Shown one piece after another: positions 6,772 through 15,130 of a stretch of DNA of 27,521 nt. Each line of letters begins with the position of its first letter. Within the stretch, counting starts at the first letter, position 1. Under the pieces are notes generated by a model. It was not told the origin of the DNA. It was given only the letters and a program-made list of their open reading frames with translations, and made no database searches. The position numbers and the translations under genes were made by a program. This DNA is from Bacteroidota bacterium. Lineage in GTDB: Bacteria; Bacteroidota; Bacteroidia; Chitinophagales; Chitinophagaceae. The DNA lies in contig CANHJA010000006.1 in the NCBI GenBank assembly GCA_947460795.1, forward strand, positions 1 through 27,521, given 5' to 3'.

Positions 6772-7500
6772 GTGGGAACAAATGTAGTGCCTGATATCAA
6801 TTCGGGGTTAAGCAAGAAACAACAAGTAGAAGGCATGTTTGATGACATTGCCAAAAATTATGATTTTTTAAATCGTCTATTATCCTTTAGAATAGATGTT
6901 TTATGGAGAAAAAAAGTAATTAAAATGCTGAAACCATATCAGCCCAAACACATCTTGGATTTAGCTACAGGAACAGCCGATTTAGCAATAGAATTAGTGA
7001 ACCTTAAACCTACACAAATTATTGGTGGCGATTTATCTGCTCAAATGTTGGCAGTTGGGCAAACAAAAATAGAAGCTAAAAAGTTAACTTCTGTGATTCA
7101 ATTAGTAAAAACGGATGCTGAAAAAATGCCATTCAACGACAACCAATTTGATGCAATTACAATTGCATTTGGCGTTCGTAATTTTGAAAACCTTACAAAA
7201 GGATTGGCAGAAATGAATCGGGTTTTAAAGCCCGGTGGGCAATTATTTATTTTAGAATTTTCTAAGGTGAAAACATTCCCCATTAAACAATTTTACAACC
7301 TCTATTTCCGTTATATAACACCCACCATTGGGAAACTTTTCAGCAAAAGCAGTCAAGCCTATAGCTATTTGCCAAATTCTGTTGCTGTTTTTCCTGAAGG
7401 TGAAGAAATGTGTGTAATATTGCAAGAATCAGGATTTAAAAATACTTTATGCAAACCAGTAAGTTTTGGAATCGCTTCTATTTATCAGGCAGAAAAATAA
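6772..7500 (+). CDS. menG: Demethylmenaquinone methyltransferase (UbiE/MenG)
   Basis: SAM-dependent C-methyltransferase for the last step of menaquinone synthesis, the respiratory quinone of Bacteroidota. Start is GTG 6772, chosen because the family-typical segment KKQQVEGMFDDIAKNYDFLN begins at residue 15 and the -7 element lies directly before. SAM motif I is ILDLATGTADLA (residues 61-72); IAFGVRNFEN and MNRVLKPGGQLFILEFSK are the UbiE signatures. Length 242 is normal. The ubiquinone role of the family is not expected in this phylum. It heads a two-gene unit with the PorT-like gene, whose first in-frame ATG (7449) lies 52 nt inside menG. Confidence 0.95.
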   Translation: MGTNVVPDINSGLSKKQQVEGMFDDIAKNYDFLNRLLSFRIDVLWRKKVIKMLKPYQPKHILDLATGTADLAIELVNLKPTQIIGGDLSAQMLAVGQTKIEAKKLTSVIQLVKTDAEKMPFNDNQFDAITIAFGVRNFENLTKGLAEMNRVLKPGGQLFILEFSKVKTFPIKQFYNLYFRYITPTIGKLFSKSSQAYSYLPNSVAVFPEGEEMCVILQESGFKNTLCKPVSFGIASIYQAEK

Positions 7501-8177
7501 GTTTATTTTTTTTGTTGCTTTTTGTTTGCACTCATTCATTTGCTCAAGATGAAAAAATGAATAATCTTGAACATGATAACAAGCTTTATTATTTTGGCAT
7601 TTCAATTGGTATGAATGCTGCACAATATAAAATAAACCAGTCTAGCTATTTCTCTAAATTTGACACCATAAAAAATATTACACCCATTTGGAAACCTGGT
7701 TTTCAAGTAGGTATTTTAGGTAATTTGCGATTAAGCAGTTTTGTTGATTTGAGGGTAACACCTTTATTTGTTATTCGTGAGAAAGCAATCCGTTTTGATT
7801 ATTTAAACGATTCTACATTAAATCATTCGGTAGAATCTGTGTTATTCAATTTACCCATTGAGTTTAAATTTAAATCGGAGAGACAAACCAACTTTAGATT
7901 TTATGTACTAGCAGGAGGTAAATTAGATTATGATTTTAATGCGAATGCGCGTTCAAAAAGACCCGATGAAATCATCAAATTCAAACCCGTAGATTTTGGA
8001 TATAATTTAGGGTTAGGCTTCGAATTTTATTATCCTAATTTCATTTTTTCTCCAGAAATAAAAATTAGCAACGGCTTGGGTAATGTCCTTTTAAGAAATA
8101 CCAATGAGGCTACTAATAAAGCACTTGATAGACTTTCTACAAGAATGGTTTACATTTCTTTTTTGATACAAGGATAA
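7449..8177 (+). CDS. porT: PorT-like outer-membrane protein of the type IX secretion system
   Basis: Predicted outer-membrane beta-barrel protein. The signal peptide is RKISLFFLLLFVCTHSFAQ, followed by alternating-hydrophobicity strands. The segments YYFGISIGMN, PGFQVGILGNLRLSSFVDLR and TPLFVIREKAIRF match what I remember of PorT, and the position directly after menG is the usual one for porT in Bacteroidota. PorT is required for type IX secretion and gliding-related export in this phylum. ATG 7449 adds a 14-residue N-terminal extension before the signal peptide and overlaps menG by 52 nt; a non-ATG start nearer 7495 may be the true one. Ends 10 nt before a 7-bp repeat array that may act as a terminator. 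Confidence 0.8.
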   Translation: MQTSKFWNRFYLSGRKISLFFLLLFVCTHSFAQDEKMNNLEHDNKLYYFGISIGMNAAQYKINQSSYFSKFDTIKNITPIWKPGFQVGILGNLRLSSFVDLRVTPLFVIREKAIRFDYLNDSTLNHSVESVLFNLPIEFKFKSERQTNFRFYVLAGGKLDYDFNANARSKRPDEIIKFKPVDFGYNLGLGFEFYYPNFIFSPEIKISNGLGNVLLRNTNEATNKALDRLSTRMVYISFLIQG

Positions 8178-8187
8178 ATTCAAAAAG

Positions 8188-8215
8188 TTGCCAGATGACA
8201 GATGTCTGTTGTCAG
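8188..8215. repeat. Four-unit 7-bp array downstream of porT, possibly a terminator
   Basis: Four 7-bp units: TTGCCAG, ATGACAG, ATGTCTG, TTGTCAG. The first pair carries CAG with GACA, the second pair TGTC, so the array is internally inverted: TGACA (8196-8200) can pair with TGTCA (8210-8214). A run of T follows directly (8216-8221), which gives it the form of a weak intrinsic terminator for porT. Confidence 0.7.
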
Positions 8216-8276
8216 TTTTTTATATTGAAATAATAATTATTAAAGTATAAAAAATGCTACAATCATCATGCAATAT

Positions 8277-8630
8277 TTATATGCTTTGTCCAAATGTCAA
8301 TAAGTTATTGTCAGGGTCAAGCAAGGCAAATTCCTTTTGTCCCCATGGTTTTATTTCTAATTGTCCATTGGGGTGAATACTTATTTTATTATCAAGTAAT
8401 GATTGATAAAGTTTGTCAATATTGTTTGTTCTAATATAAACTTGCCCATAGTTTTCTTTTGGGTCAAGTTTCTTAAAATCAAAAAAATGAATTTCTATTT
8501 TGTCTTTACCAACTATTAAATATTCATCATACTCTCCAATTAAAATAAAATCTAAATAGTTCGTATAAAATTCTTTCGTCAAAGATTTGTCACGCATTGG
8601 TAATTTTGGACAAATGTCTGTAAGCATCAT
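8277..8630 (-). CDS. VOC-family (glyoxalase/bleomycin-resistance fold) protein
   Basis: Small 117-residue protein of the vicinal-oxygen-chelate fold. Beta-alpha-beta-beta-beta pattern: KLPMRDKSLTKEFYTNYLDF at the N-terminus, VYIRTNNIDKLYQSLLDNKI in the middle and KEFALLDPDNNLLTFGQ at the C-terminus, the last being the DP(D/E)GN-type ending of bleomycin-resistance-like members. Such proteins either bind and sequester drugs or are metal-dependent enzymes; the first strand lacks an evident metal His, so substrate and activity are open. Same strand as serS but downstream of nothing obvious; serS ends beyond its start by 64 nt upstream on the minus strand, so co-transcription with serS is possible. 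Confidence 0.8.
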   Translation of the reverse strand: MMLTDICPKLPMRDKSLTKEFYTNYLDFILIGEYDEYLIVGKDKIEIHFFDFKKLDPKENYGQVYIRTNNIDKLYQSLLDNKISIHPNGQLEIKPWGQKEFALLDPDNNLLTFGQSI

Positions 8631-8694
8631 TCTTAAATTTTTATGTCAGTTTTTGACTTTAATATCATTCTGCAAATGATTAAGAAGCTCAAAA

Positions 8695-9963
8695 TTAAAT
8701 TACCTCGAATCCAACATATGGAACCAATGCTTCAGGAATTTTTATTCCTTCAGAGGTTTGATTGTTTTCTAATAAACAAGCCATAATACGTGGCAATGCC
8801 AATGATGAACCATTGAGTGAATGCACTAATTGTGTTTTTCCATTTTCATCTTTGTAACGAACTTTTGCACGGTTCGTTTGAAAGGTTTCAAAATTAGAAA
8901 CCGAACTTACTTCTAACCAACGTTGCTGCGCAGCGCTATAGACTTCAAAATCGTAAGTCAATGCAGAAGCAAAACTCATATCACCACCACAAAGACGTAA
9001 AATTCGATAAGGCATGTTCAAACTTTGAATTAATTTTTCAACATGCAAAACCATTTCATCCAATACGTCATACGATTTTGTTGGTAAGGCAAATTGCACT
9101 ACTTCTACTTTATCAAATTGATGTAGTCGATTTAATCCTCGAACATCTTTTCCATAAGACCCAGCCTCACGTCGATAACATTGAGAAAATGCGGTCAACT
9201 TCAAAGGCAACTCATCCGCTTTCACTATCACATCTCTGTAAATATTAGTAACAGGAACTTCTGCTGTAGGAATCATGTAAAAATTATCTGCTGTGCAATG
9301 ATACATTTGCCCTTCTTTATCTGGCAACTGCCCGGTTGCATAAGCAGAGTCTGCATTTACCATGTGTGGCACTTGATATTCGGTGTAACCGGCTGCCGTA
9401 TTAAAATCCAAGAAATAATTAATTAAACCACGCTGCAAACGAGCTCCTTTATTAATATAAACAGGAAATCCTGCACCTGTAATTTTTGTTCCTAATTCGA
9501 AATCAATTAAATTTAATTTAGAACATAAATCCCAGTGAGGAACAGCGCCATCATACAATGCAGGAATATCATTTCCCATTCTCACTACTTCATTTTCTTC
9601 GGGTGTTTTTCCTACAGGTACTATTTCGGCTGGCAAATTTGGTAGCAATACCAATTCATCATGTTGTTGTTTTTCTAAATCTGCTAATTTTTCGCTTAAT
9701 GTTTTTGTAAATTCTTTATAACCAGCTACATCCACTTTCATTTTCTCGGCACCCTCTTTATCTCCAGTAGCCATTAGCTTTCCTATTTCTTTTGAGGCTG
9801 CATTTATTTTCGATAAATATTCATCATTTTCAAATTGAATTTTACGACGCTCTTCATCGATTAATAATATAGAATCTACCAATGCTAGGTCCTTAAAATT
9901 TTTCACTTTCAATCTATTCTTCACAAAATCAGCATCACTTCTTAACAATTGAATATTTAACAT
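8695..9963 (-). CDS. serS: Seryl-tRNA synthetase
   Basis: Class II aminoacyl-tRNA synthetase charging tRNA-Ser (and tRNA-Sec where present). The N-terminal ~110 residues form the long antiparallel coiled coil that binds the tRNA variable arm (NDEYLSKINAASKEIGKLMA...KEFTKTLSEKLADLEKQQ). Catalytic motif 2 is FSQCYRREAGSYGKDVRGLN with HQFDKVE, and motif 3 is HSLNGSSLALPRIMACLLEN. Length 422 is normal. A TATTTTTG -7 element on the minus strand at 9993-9986 lies 22 nt before the ATG. Confidence 0.97.
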   Translation of the reverse strand: MLNIQLLRSDADFVKNRLKVKNFKDLALVDSILLIDEERRKIQFENDEYLSKINAASKEIGKLMATGDKEGAEKMKVDVAGYKEFTKTLSEKLADLEKQQHDELVLLPNLPAEIVPVGKTPEENEVVRMGNDIPALYDGAVPHWDLCSKLNLIDFELGTKITGAGFPVYINKGARLQRGLINYFLDFNTAAGYTEYQVPHMVNADSAYATGQLPDKEGQMYHCTADNFYMIPTAEVPVTNIYRDVIVKADELPLKLTAFSQCYRREAGSYGKDVRGLNRLHQFDKVEVVQFALPTKSYDVLDEMVLHVEKLIQSLNMPYRILRLCGGDMSFASALTYDFEVYSAAQQRWLEVSSVSNFETFQTNRAKVRYKDENGKTQLVHSLNGSSLALPRIMACLLENNQTSEGIKIPEALVPYVGFEVI

Positions 9964-9985
9964 TTTATCTTCTTATTTTGAATGA

Positions 9986-9993
9986 CAAAAATA
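9986..9993 (-). promoter_or_regulatory. -7 element TATTTTTG of serS
   Basis: Perfect TAnnTTTG with a 22-nt gap to the ATG at 9963; an ordinary short leader, unlike the 4-5-nt cases in this window. Confidence 0.6.
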
Positions 9994-10069
9994 CAAGATA
10001 CTATTTAGTTTTTCTCTATTATTTGAAATCAATTTTATTTTGCCTTTCTTTGTAATTAAATAAAAAATA

Positions 10070-10735
10070 ATGACTAAAAAAATAACCCTCTTAATTCTTT
10101 CATTTGTATTGTTTGCACCTTGTTTTGCACAAAAAAGCAAAGTAAAAAAATCAAAAGCTCAACACATAGAATTTAATTCTGGTGTAGAAGGTAGTATTTT
10201 ACAATTTACTAAATTGATTAATGATGGTAAAACCATTGCCACCACACCCCGCTATACGCTATTTTTTAATGGTGGTGTAGATGTCAATTACAAAATAAGT
10301 AAATCATTTAAAGCCTATACAGGTTTGTACTTTAAAAACATTGGGCTTATAGATAAATATGGCGATTCATTGAAAATAAAAAGAAGAATGTATACCATTG
10401 GTGCTCCTTTAGGATTAAAAATCAACGTAAAAGAAAATTTAAAATTTAAAATTGGTGCCGATTTTAATTTAGTGTTTAATTACAAAGAAAAAGTTTTTCG
10501 TAACGGAGATAAAACAGCTAAATTCAATGAATTTTTTAGCAATAAAACGCCCCTCTTTTATCCTTCTATTTTTGCTGGTATAGTTGTTTACAAAATAAGT
10601 ATAAGTGCGAACTATTACCCCTATAACTTCTTTAATACCAATTACAACCTTTATAACAAAATGGATGCAAAATTGTTGACCATTTCTGCAGGCATTCACT
10701 TAGATAATCAATCTAACAAAAAATCTAAAAAATAA
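10070..10735 (+). CDS. Outer-membrane beta-barrel protein, 221 aa
   Basis: Exported protein: signal peptide MTKKITLLILSFVLFAPCFAQ, then a lysine-rich linker (KSKVKKSKAQ) and alternating strands such as YTLFFNGGVDVNYKISKSFKAYTGLYF and PLGLKINVKENLKFKIGADFNLVFNY, typical of 8-stranded porin-like barrels of Bacteroidota. No specific family is recognisable and the C-terminus does not end on an aromatic residue but in a basic tail (NQSNKKSKK). Its stop is 6 nt before the SDR gene, so the two are probably co-transcribed. Function unknown. Confidence 0.75.
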   Translation: MTKKITLLILSFVLFAPCFAQKSKVKKSKAQHIEFNSGVEGSILQFTKLINDGKTIATTPRYTLFFNGGVDVNYKISKSFKAYTGLYFKNIGLIDKYGDSLKIKRRMYTIGAPLGLKINVKENLKFKIGADFNLVFNYKEKVFRNGDKTAKFNEFFSNKTPLFYPSIFAGIVVYKISISANYYPYNFFNTNYNLYNKMDAKLLTISAGIHLDNQSNKKSKK

Positions 10736-10741
10736 TAAACT

Positions 10742-11527
10742 ATGAATTTATCTCTCAAAGGAAAAACGGCTCTTATTTGTGGAAGCACGCAAGGCATTGG
10801 TTTTGCAATTGCCAAAGAAATTGCACTATTGGGCGCAGATTGTATTTTAATGGCTCGAAACGAAGCTAGTTTACAAGACGCAAAAGCAAGTTTAGATTCA
10901 TCAATGGGTCAAGTACATCAAATTCAAGTTGCGGATTTTGCTAACACCGAAAATGTAAAAAATGCCATTGCAGAAATATTAAAAAACAATGCGGTACATG
11001 TATTAGTTAATAATACAGGTGGTCCTCCAGCAGGTCCAATTGTAGATGCAAAAAACGAAGATTTCTTATCTGCTTTAAATTTACATTTAATCAACAACCA
11101 TACCATTACCACGGCCGTTTTAGAAGGTATGAAACAAATTGGCTATGGTCGAGTGATCAATATAATTTCTACATCAGTAAAAATTCCATTGGCCAATTTA
11201 GGAGTAAGCAATACAACACGTTCAGCAGTGGCAGCTTGGGCAAAAACGATGGCTAACGAAGTAGCTAAATTTGGCATAACGGTGAACAATGTTTTGCCAG
11301 GCGCCACAGCAACCGTTCGTTTATCATCTATTATAGAAAATAAATCTAAAAAAACAAATGTAGAATTGAGCGAGGTAGAAGCTGAGATGTTACATGAAAT
11401 ACCAATGCGTAGATTCGGAAAAGCGGAGGAAATTGCAGCCATGGCCGCTTTCTTAGCCAGTCCTGCAGCAGGATATGTTACTGGCCAAAGCATTTGCGTA
11501 GATGGTGGTAGAACAGGCAGTATCTAA
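10742..11527 (+). CDS. SDR-family protein with degenerate catalytic motif
   Basis: Rossmann-fold protein of the short-chain dehydrogenase/reductase superfamily, FabG-like. The cofactor motif GSTQGIG is at residues 14-20, the NNTGG motif at 90-94, and the C-terminus has GYVTGQSICVDGGRTGS. The catalytic tetrad is not intact: after ISTS (Ser ~143), the Tyr and Lys of YxxxK align with S156 and R160 in LGVSNTTRSAVAAWAK. A known FabG-like subgroup, marked by GGPPAGP and SNxxR, shares this loss (from memory), so it is likely a stable variant rather than decay. A classical ketoreductase activity should therefore not be assumed. Second gene of a unit with the upstream barrel protein. Confidence 0.88.
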   Translation: MNLSLKGKTALICGSTQGIGFAIAKEIALLGADCILMARNEASLQDAKASLDSSMGQVHQIQVADFANTENVKNAIAEILKNNAVHVLVNNTGGPPAGPIVDAKNEDFLSALNLHLINNHTITTAVLEGMKQIGYGRVINIISTSVKIPLANLGVSNTTRSAVAAWAKTMANEVAKFGITVNNVLPGATATVRLSSIIENKSKKTNVELSEVEAEMLHEIPMRRFGKAEEIAAMAAFLASPAAGYVTGQSICVDGGRTGSI

Positions 11528-11570
11528 AAAAAGATTATTTTCTTAAAATTTAAACGACTGCATTTCGTAC

Positions 11571-13241
11571 TTATTTATTGTTTAAAATCTTATTGTATTT
11601 TTCGTTGTCACTGAGTACTCGAATGGCTTCTACAACTTCTTCATCCTCTTTGAGTTGGTTTTGCAAACGACCTTTTGAGAAATAATATCGAGTGATGATT
11701 TCATCTTGTAAATGTCTTTTTATCGCATTTTTATTTTTCATTAAATCTGCTTTTTTATCGCTCATAATTGCTTTTTGCAAGACATCAAAATCTTGTTTTA
11801 CACCTTCATAATAATTTTCTTTTTGCGCCATTTCTTTTAATTGCAAAAGAGTTTCTTCTGTTTTGGTTTTATAACTTATGTCTTTGCCGTCTAGCCATTT
11901 CAAAAAGTCATTGTAATCATCGTCCGATAATTTAAAATCATTGGCATTGGCAATACTAGGATGTTTAGATACATACAACGTAGCATAATCGAACGTGTAT
12001 GATTTCATTATCATGGTTTCAATAATTTTCAATGATTCTTTGGCTTCTAATTTAATATCAGGATCTACACCCCCACCATCAAAAACATCTCTGCCATTTT
12101 TAGTTTTAAATTTTGTTTGCAATGAATCGGCAATTTTACCAACGCTTCCATCTTCATTTCGGTGGGTATAATCTAAAGCTTGAATGCATCGTCCGCTGGG
12201 TGTATAATATTTTGCGGTAGTAACTTTAAGTTTCGAATTGAAGGGCAAATTTCGAGTCGTTTGCACCAATCCCTTCCCATAACTTCTTTGCCCAATTACC
12301 ACACCTCTATCTAAATCTTGCATAGTACCAGAAACAATTTCGGAAGCAGAAGCAGAATTTCGATTGATTAAAACAGCTAATGGCATTTTTTCATCCCACG
12401 GTGTTCCTGCCGTTTTATACGTTTTGTCCCACTCCTCATTTTTTCCTTTTGTAGAAACTACTAATTGATTACTATTGATAAATAAATTGCAAATATTAAT
12501 CGCCTCATCCAACAAACCGCCCGGGTTAAAGCGCAAATCTATCACGACTCCTTTCATGGCAGGGTTTGTTTTTTTCAAACTATCTAATGCGTTTTTCATT
12601 AGTCCGCTACAACGTTCTGTAAATTGAGTTAATCGCACATAACCAAATTCATTGTTTTTTCCGATCATTCCAGCATAAGGCACACTGCTGATATTAATTT
12701 CTTCTCTCGTAATCACCTTCGAACTTTCTAGCCCAGTTATTGGATCTTTTATTTTTACTTTTAACGAAGTGTTTGGAGAACCTTTTAAAAATTTACTCAC
12801 ATCATCGATCTCTTTTCCTTTGGTACTTTTTCCATCTATTTCCAATAAAATATCACCCGCTTTTATGCCTGCTTTTATGGTTGGACTGTTTTCAAAAGGT
12901 TCATTTATAATCAATAAATCATCTTTTTTTCTAAGAGAACTTCCTATGCCGCCATATTTTCCTGTAGTTTGAAAACGATAATCTTCAATATCCTCTTCAG
13001 TAATATAATTTGTATACGGATCCAATTCATTCAACATTTCATCAATTCCTTTTTTCATCATTTTACCAGGTTGTACTGGATCCACATAATAGGTGTTTAA
13101 TTCTTTAAACAAAGAAGTAAATATTTCCATGTTTTTACTAATTTCAAAATAAGAATCTGCAGCTTGTGTTTGTGCTGATGCATGGATAGACCCTAATGAA
13201 ATAAAACCAATTGCAATATATTTATAAATATTTTTTAGCAT
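11571..13241 (-). CDS. S41-family C-terminal processing protease (Ctp/Prc type)
   Basis: Exported serine protease with PDZ domain that trims or degrades envelope proteins from their C-termini. Order: signal peptide MLKNIYKYIAIGFISLGSIHASAQ; an N-terminal helical region; PDZ domain ~90-185 (GGIGSSLRKKDDLL...AGIKAGDILLEIDG); S41 protease domain ~195-400. The catalytic dyad is S298 in NSASASEIVSG and K323 in RSYGKGLVQT, at the expected spacing of 25. A C-terminal helical region (~420-556) is usual for Bacteroidota members. It follows yidD on the same strand by 91 nt. No clear TAnnTTTG was found directly upstream, so it may be read from the yidD promoter. Confidence 0.94.
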   Translation of the reverse strand: MLKNIYKYIAIGFISLGSIHASAQTQAADSYFEISKNMEIFTSLFKELNTYYVDPVQPGKMMKKGIDEMLNELDPYTNYITEEDIEDYRFQTTGKYGGIGSSLRKKDDLLIINEPFENSPTIKAGIKAGDILLEIDGKSTKGKEIDDVSKFLKGSPNTSLKVKIKDPITGLESSKVITREEINISSVPYAGMIGKNNEFGYVRLTQFTERCSGLMKNALDSLKKTNPAMKGVVIDLRFNPGGLLDEAINICNLFINSNQLVVSTKGKNEEWDKTYKTAGTPWDEKMPLAVLINRNSASASEIVSGTMQDLDRGVVIGQRSYGKGLVQTTRNLPFNSKLKVTTAKYYTPSGRCIQALDYTHRNEDGSVGKIADSLQTKFKTKNGRDVFDGGGVDPDIKLEAKESLKIIETMIMKSYTFDYATLYVSKHPSIANANDFKLSDDDYNDFLKWLDGKDISYKTKTEETLLQLKEMAQKENYYEGVKQDFDVLQKAIMSDKKADLMKNKNAIKRHLQDEIITRYYFSKGRLQNQLKEDEEVVEAIRVLSDNEKYNKILNNK

Positions 13242-13332
13242 AATGAAAATTATAGAAATGCAATTTAATACATAAATAAATGGATTGATAAATAATACCG
13301 CATTGAAGTGTTAAGGAAGCTATAAAAAATAA

Positions 13333-13566
13333 TTAAGGCACAGGATCAAAACCATGACCACCCCAGGGGGCGCATCTACCAATCCGTTTTAATGCCAACC
13401 AAAATCCTTTAAATAGGCCATGTTTAATTAACGCTTGTTTGGCATATTCTGAACAAGTAGGCACATATCTGCATTTATTTGCCCCTAAAAAAGGAGATAT
13501 TCCTAGCTGATATACTTTTATAATAAATAAAAGTACGCTCATAATGCCCTTGTTAATCAAATTCAT
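13333..13566 (-). CDS. yidD: Membrane protein insertion efficiency factor YidD
   Basis: Small 77-residue membrane-associated protein that helps YidC-dependent insertion. The hallmark GANKCRYVPTCSEYAKQALI and the ending RCAPWGGHGFDPVP are both present, with an amphipathic N-terminal segment. In many bacteria yidD is directly next to rnpA; here rnpA and rpmH lie 2.5 kb away on the same strand with three opposite-strand genes between. TATTTTTG at 13579-13572 ends 5 nt before the ATG, predicting a leaderless mRNA. The S41 protease gene follows. Confidence 0.95.
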   Translation of the reverse strand: MNLINKGIMSVLLFIIKVYQLGISPFLGANKCRYVPTCSEYAKQALIKHGLFKGFWLALKRIGRCAPWGGHGFDPVP

Positions 13567-13571
13567 ATGAG

Positions 13572-13579
13572 CAAAAATA
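13572..13579 (-). promoter_or_regulatory. -7 element TATTTTTG of yidD, 5 nt from the ATG
   Basis: Perfect TAnnTTTG on the minus strand, followed by CTCAT and the ATG at 13566. The independent promoter fits yidD having been separated from rnpA. Confidence 0.65.
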
Positions 13580-13752
13580 GTCTCTTTTTAAGAGAATATA
13601 TATGTTGATCAAGTAACTACTAAAATAAAATATAATAAACAAAAAATTCGATTTTCATTATATTCAATTGAGTTATCAATTTTTTATATCGGCATTTACT
13701 TTTTTTGTATTGACAAATAGTACGAAGGTCTTTTTTATAAATACAAATGGTA

Positions 13753-13760
13753 TAACTTTG
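13753..13760 (+). promoter_or_regulatory. -7 element TAACTTTG of the acyltransferase gene
   Basis: Perfect TAnnTTTG, 8 nt before the ATG at 13769, giving a leader of only a few nucleotides. The rest of the 202-bp gap between yidD and this gene shows nothing else I can name. Confidence 0.6.
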
Positions 13761-13768
13761 AAATCTTT

Positions 13769-14914
13769 ATGTCCTACTCTTTTTCTATTTATCAATCCAT
13801 AAATGATTTGCCAGTCAATTGGAAAGAATTCTTGAATGAAAATGAAAAAGTATGCAACAGTATTGAAATTGTAGAAAAAGCGCATGTTGACAATATTCAA
13901 AACTACTATGTAGTTACCAAAGAAAATAATGAGATAGTTTATATGTCTTATTTTCAGCTACTCAATGTTACTCCAAAACATTTTAATATTTCAGATAAAC
14001 CATTGCAAAAATTTGGCCTTTATCTGTTATTAAAAACCATAAAACCAACGATGTTGGTTGCAGGAAATTTGTTTAGGCATGATGTATTGTTTTTTCAAGT
14101 AGTAGATAAAAAAACTTCGCCTGAAAAAATTGCAGCTTACTATCAAGCAACCTTGGACCACATGATTAAGGAAACCGATGCTTCGGGTATTTTTTTAAAA
14201 GATGTTGAAAAAAATATTGCTCCCTATATTTTAAAAGACCTTTCCTACACGCCTTTGCAAGACGACATTTCGATGGAAATGAAAATTCCTTCAGACTGGA
14301 CATCCATGTTGGACTATGAAAAAATGTTGAAACACAAATATGCTCAGCGGTATCGAAAAATAAAAAAAGCATTTCATGAGGTCACTATCAAAGAATTTAC
14401 ATTGCAAGATATTGAAGTGCACAAAACAGAAATTGTACATTTATACTTACAGGTTTCTAAAAAGCAGATAGTCAGTATGGGCATTATCAATGACCATTTT
14501 ATTATTGAATTGAAAAAAGCATTAGAAAATAATTACAAAGTTTGTGGTTATTTTTTTGAAAATAAATTGGTGGCATTTTCATCTGCTATTGAGCATGATG
14601 GAGAATACGACATGAATTACATAGGCTTTAATTATGCGTTGAACAACCAACTCAATTTATATTTTAATATTCTTTTTCATTGTATTGAAATGGCAATTGC
14701 ACATAAAAGTTCTAAGCTTATTTTAGGCAGAACTGCCATAGAAGCAAAGGCTATTGCAGGTTGTGCTCCCGATTATCGTTTTAGCTTTTATAAATTAAGA
14801 AACAATTTTGTGAATTGGTTTTTCAAAAAAATATCTTCTTATTTTCAAGAGCAACAAGGTGAAGCATGGAAAAACAGACATCCATTTAAGTCGGAATATT
14901 ATGGAAATGCATAA
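13769..14914 (+). CDS. GNAT/FemAB-like acyltransferase (BioF2-type), 381 aa
   Basis: Cytoplasmic protein resembling the double-GNAT 'BioF2-like' acyltransferases of Bacteroidota. The C-terminal half carries the pattern of these proteins: KYAQRYRKIKKAF, then LYLQVSKKQIVSMG, YFFENKLVAFSSAI, YIGFNYALNNQLNLYFNIL and KLILGRTAIEAKAIAGC. No signal peptide or membrane segment. These proteins are thought to transfer acyl or aminoacyl groups, but substrate is not readable. Stands as its own unit between yidD and the merR gene, with a 216-bp gap after it. Family call moderate, function unknown. Confidence 0.65.
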   Translation: MSYSFSIYQSINDLPVNWKEFLNENEKVCNSIEIVEKAHVDNIQNYYVVTKENNEIVYMSYFQLLNVTPKHFNISDKPLQKFGLYLLLKTIKPTMLVAGNLFRHDVLFFQVVDKKTSPEKIAAYYQATLDHMIKETDASGIFLKDVEKNIAPYILKDLSYTPLQDDISMEMKIPSDWTSMLDYEKMLKHKYAQRYRKIKKAFHEVTIKEFTLQDIEVHKTEIVHLYLQVSKKQIVSMGIINDHFIIELKKALENNYKVCGYFFENKLVAFSSAIEHDGEYDMNYIGFNYALNNQLNLYFNILFHCIEMAIAHKSSKLILGRTAIEAKAIAGCAPDYRFSFYKLRNNFVNWFFKKISSYFQEQQGEAWKNRHPFKSEYYGNA

Positions 14915-15118
14915 AAACAAAATACCAAAATTGACTTAAAACTCACTAGGCCCTCAATATATTATTTAGAAATTGTAAGACTAGTAAAATTTGATACCTT
15001 CACTGAAATTGTACATTTATTTTCGTTATTCAATGTTGCCAGGGACTTTCAAAAGTATAAATGACAGTGTGTTTAGCGTTTATTTAAATTATTTTTTATA
15101 ATTGGAGCTTGATTTTTT
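14915..15118. other. Intergenic stretch, nothing recognised
   Basis: About 200 bp of AT-rich sequence between the acyltransferase and merR. It holds a TATTTTCG (15018-15025) before a 22-codon ORF at 15033 that I do not accept as a gene, and no clear terminator or repeat. Confidence 0.4.
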
Positions 15119-15126
15119 TATCTTTG
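15119..15126 (+). promoter_or_regulatory. -7 element TATCTTTG of the MerR gene, 4 nt from the ATG
   Basis: Perfect TAnnTTTG, then TACA and the ATG at 15131; predicts a leaderless mRNA. Confidence 0.7.
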
Positions 15127-15130
15127 TACA

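Noticed and set aside
8961..9426. Plus-strand frames of 95 and 81 codons
   Set aside because: They lie entirely antisense to serS, overlap each other and show no protein-family features.
11143..11493. Minus-strand frame of 116 codons
   Set aside because: It is antisense to the SDR gene, whose cofactor motif and C-terminus are clear.
15033..15101. A 22-codon ORF preceded by a TATTTTCG element
   Set aside because: It is too short to judge, has a 7-nt spacing unlike the leaderless cases and no hydrophobic or family feature. It needs conservation evidence.
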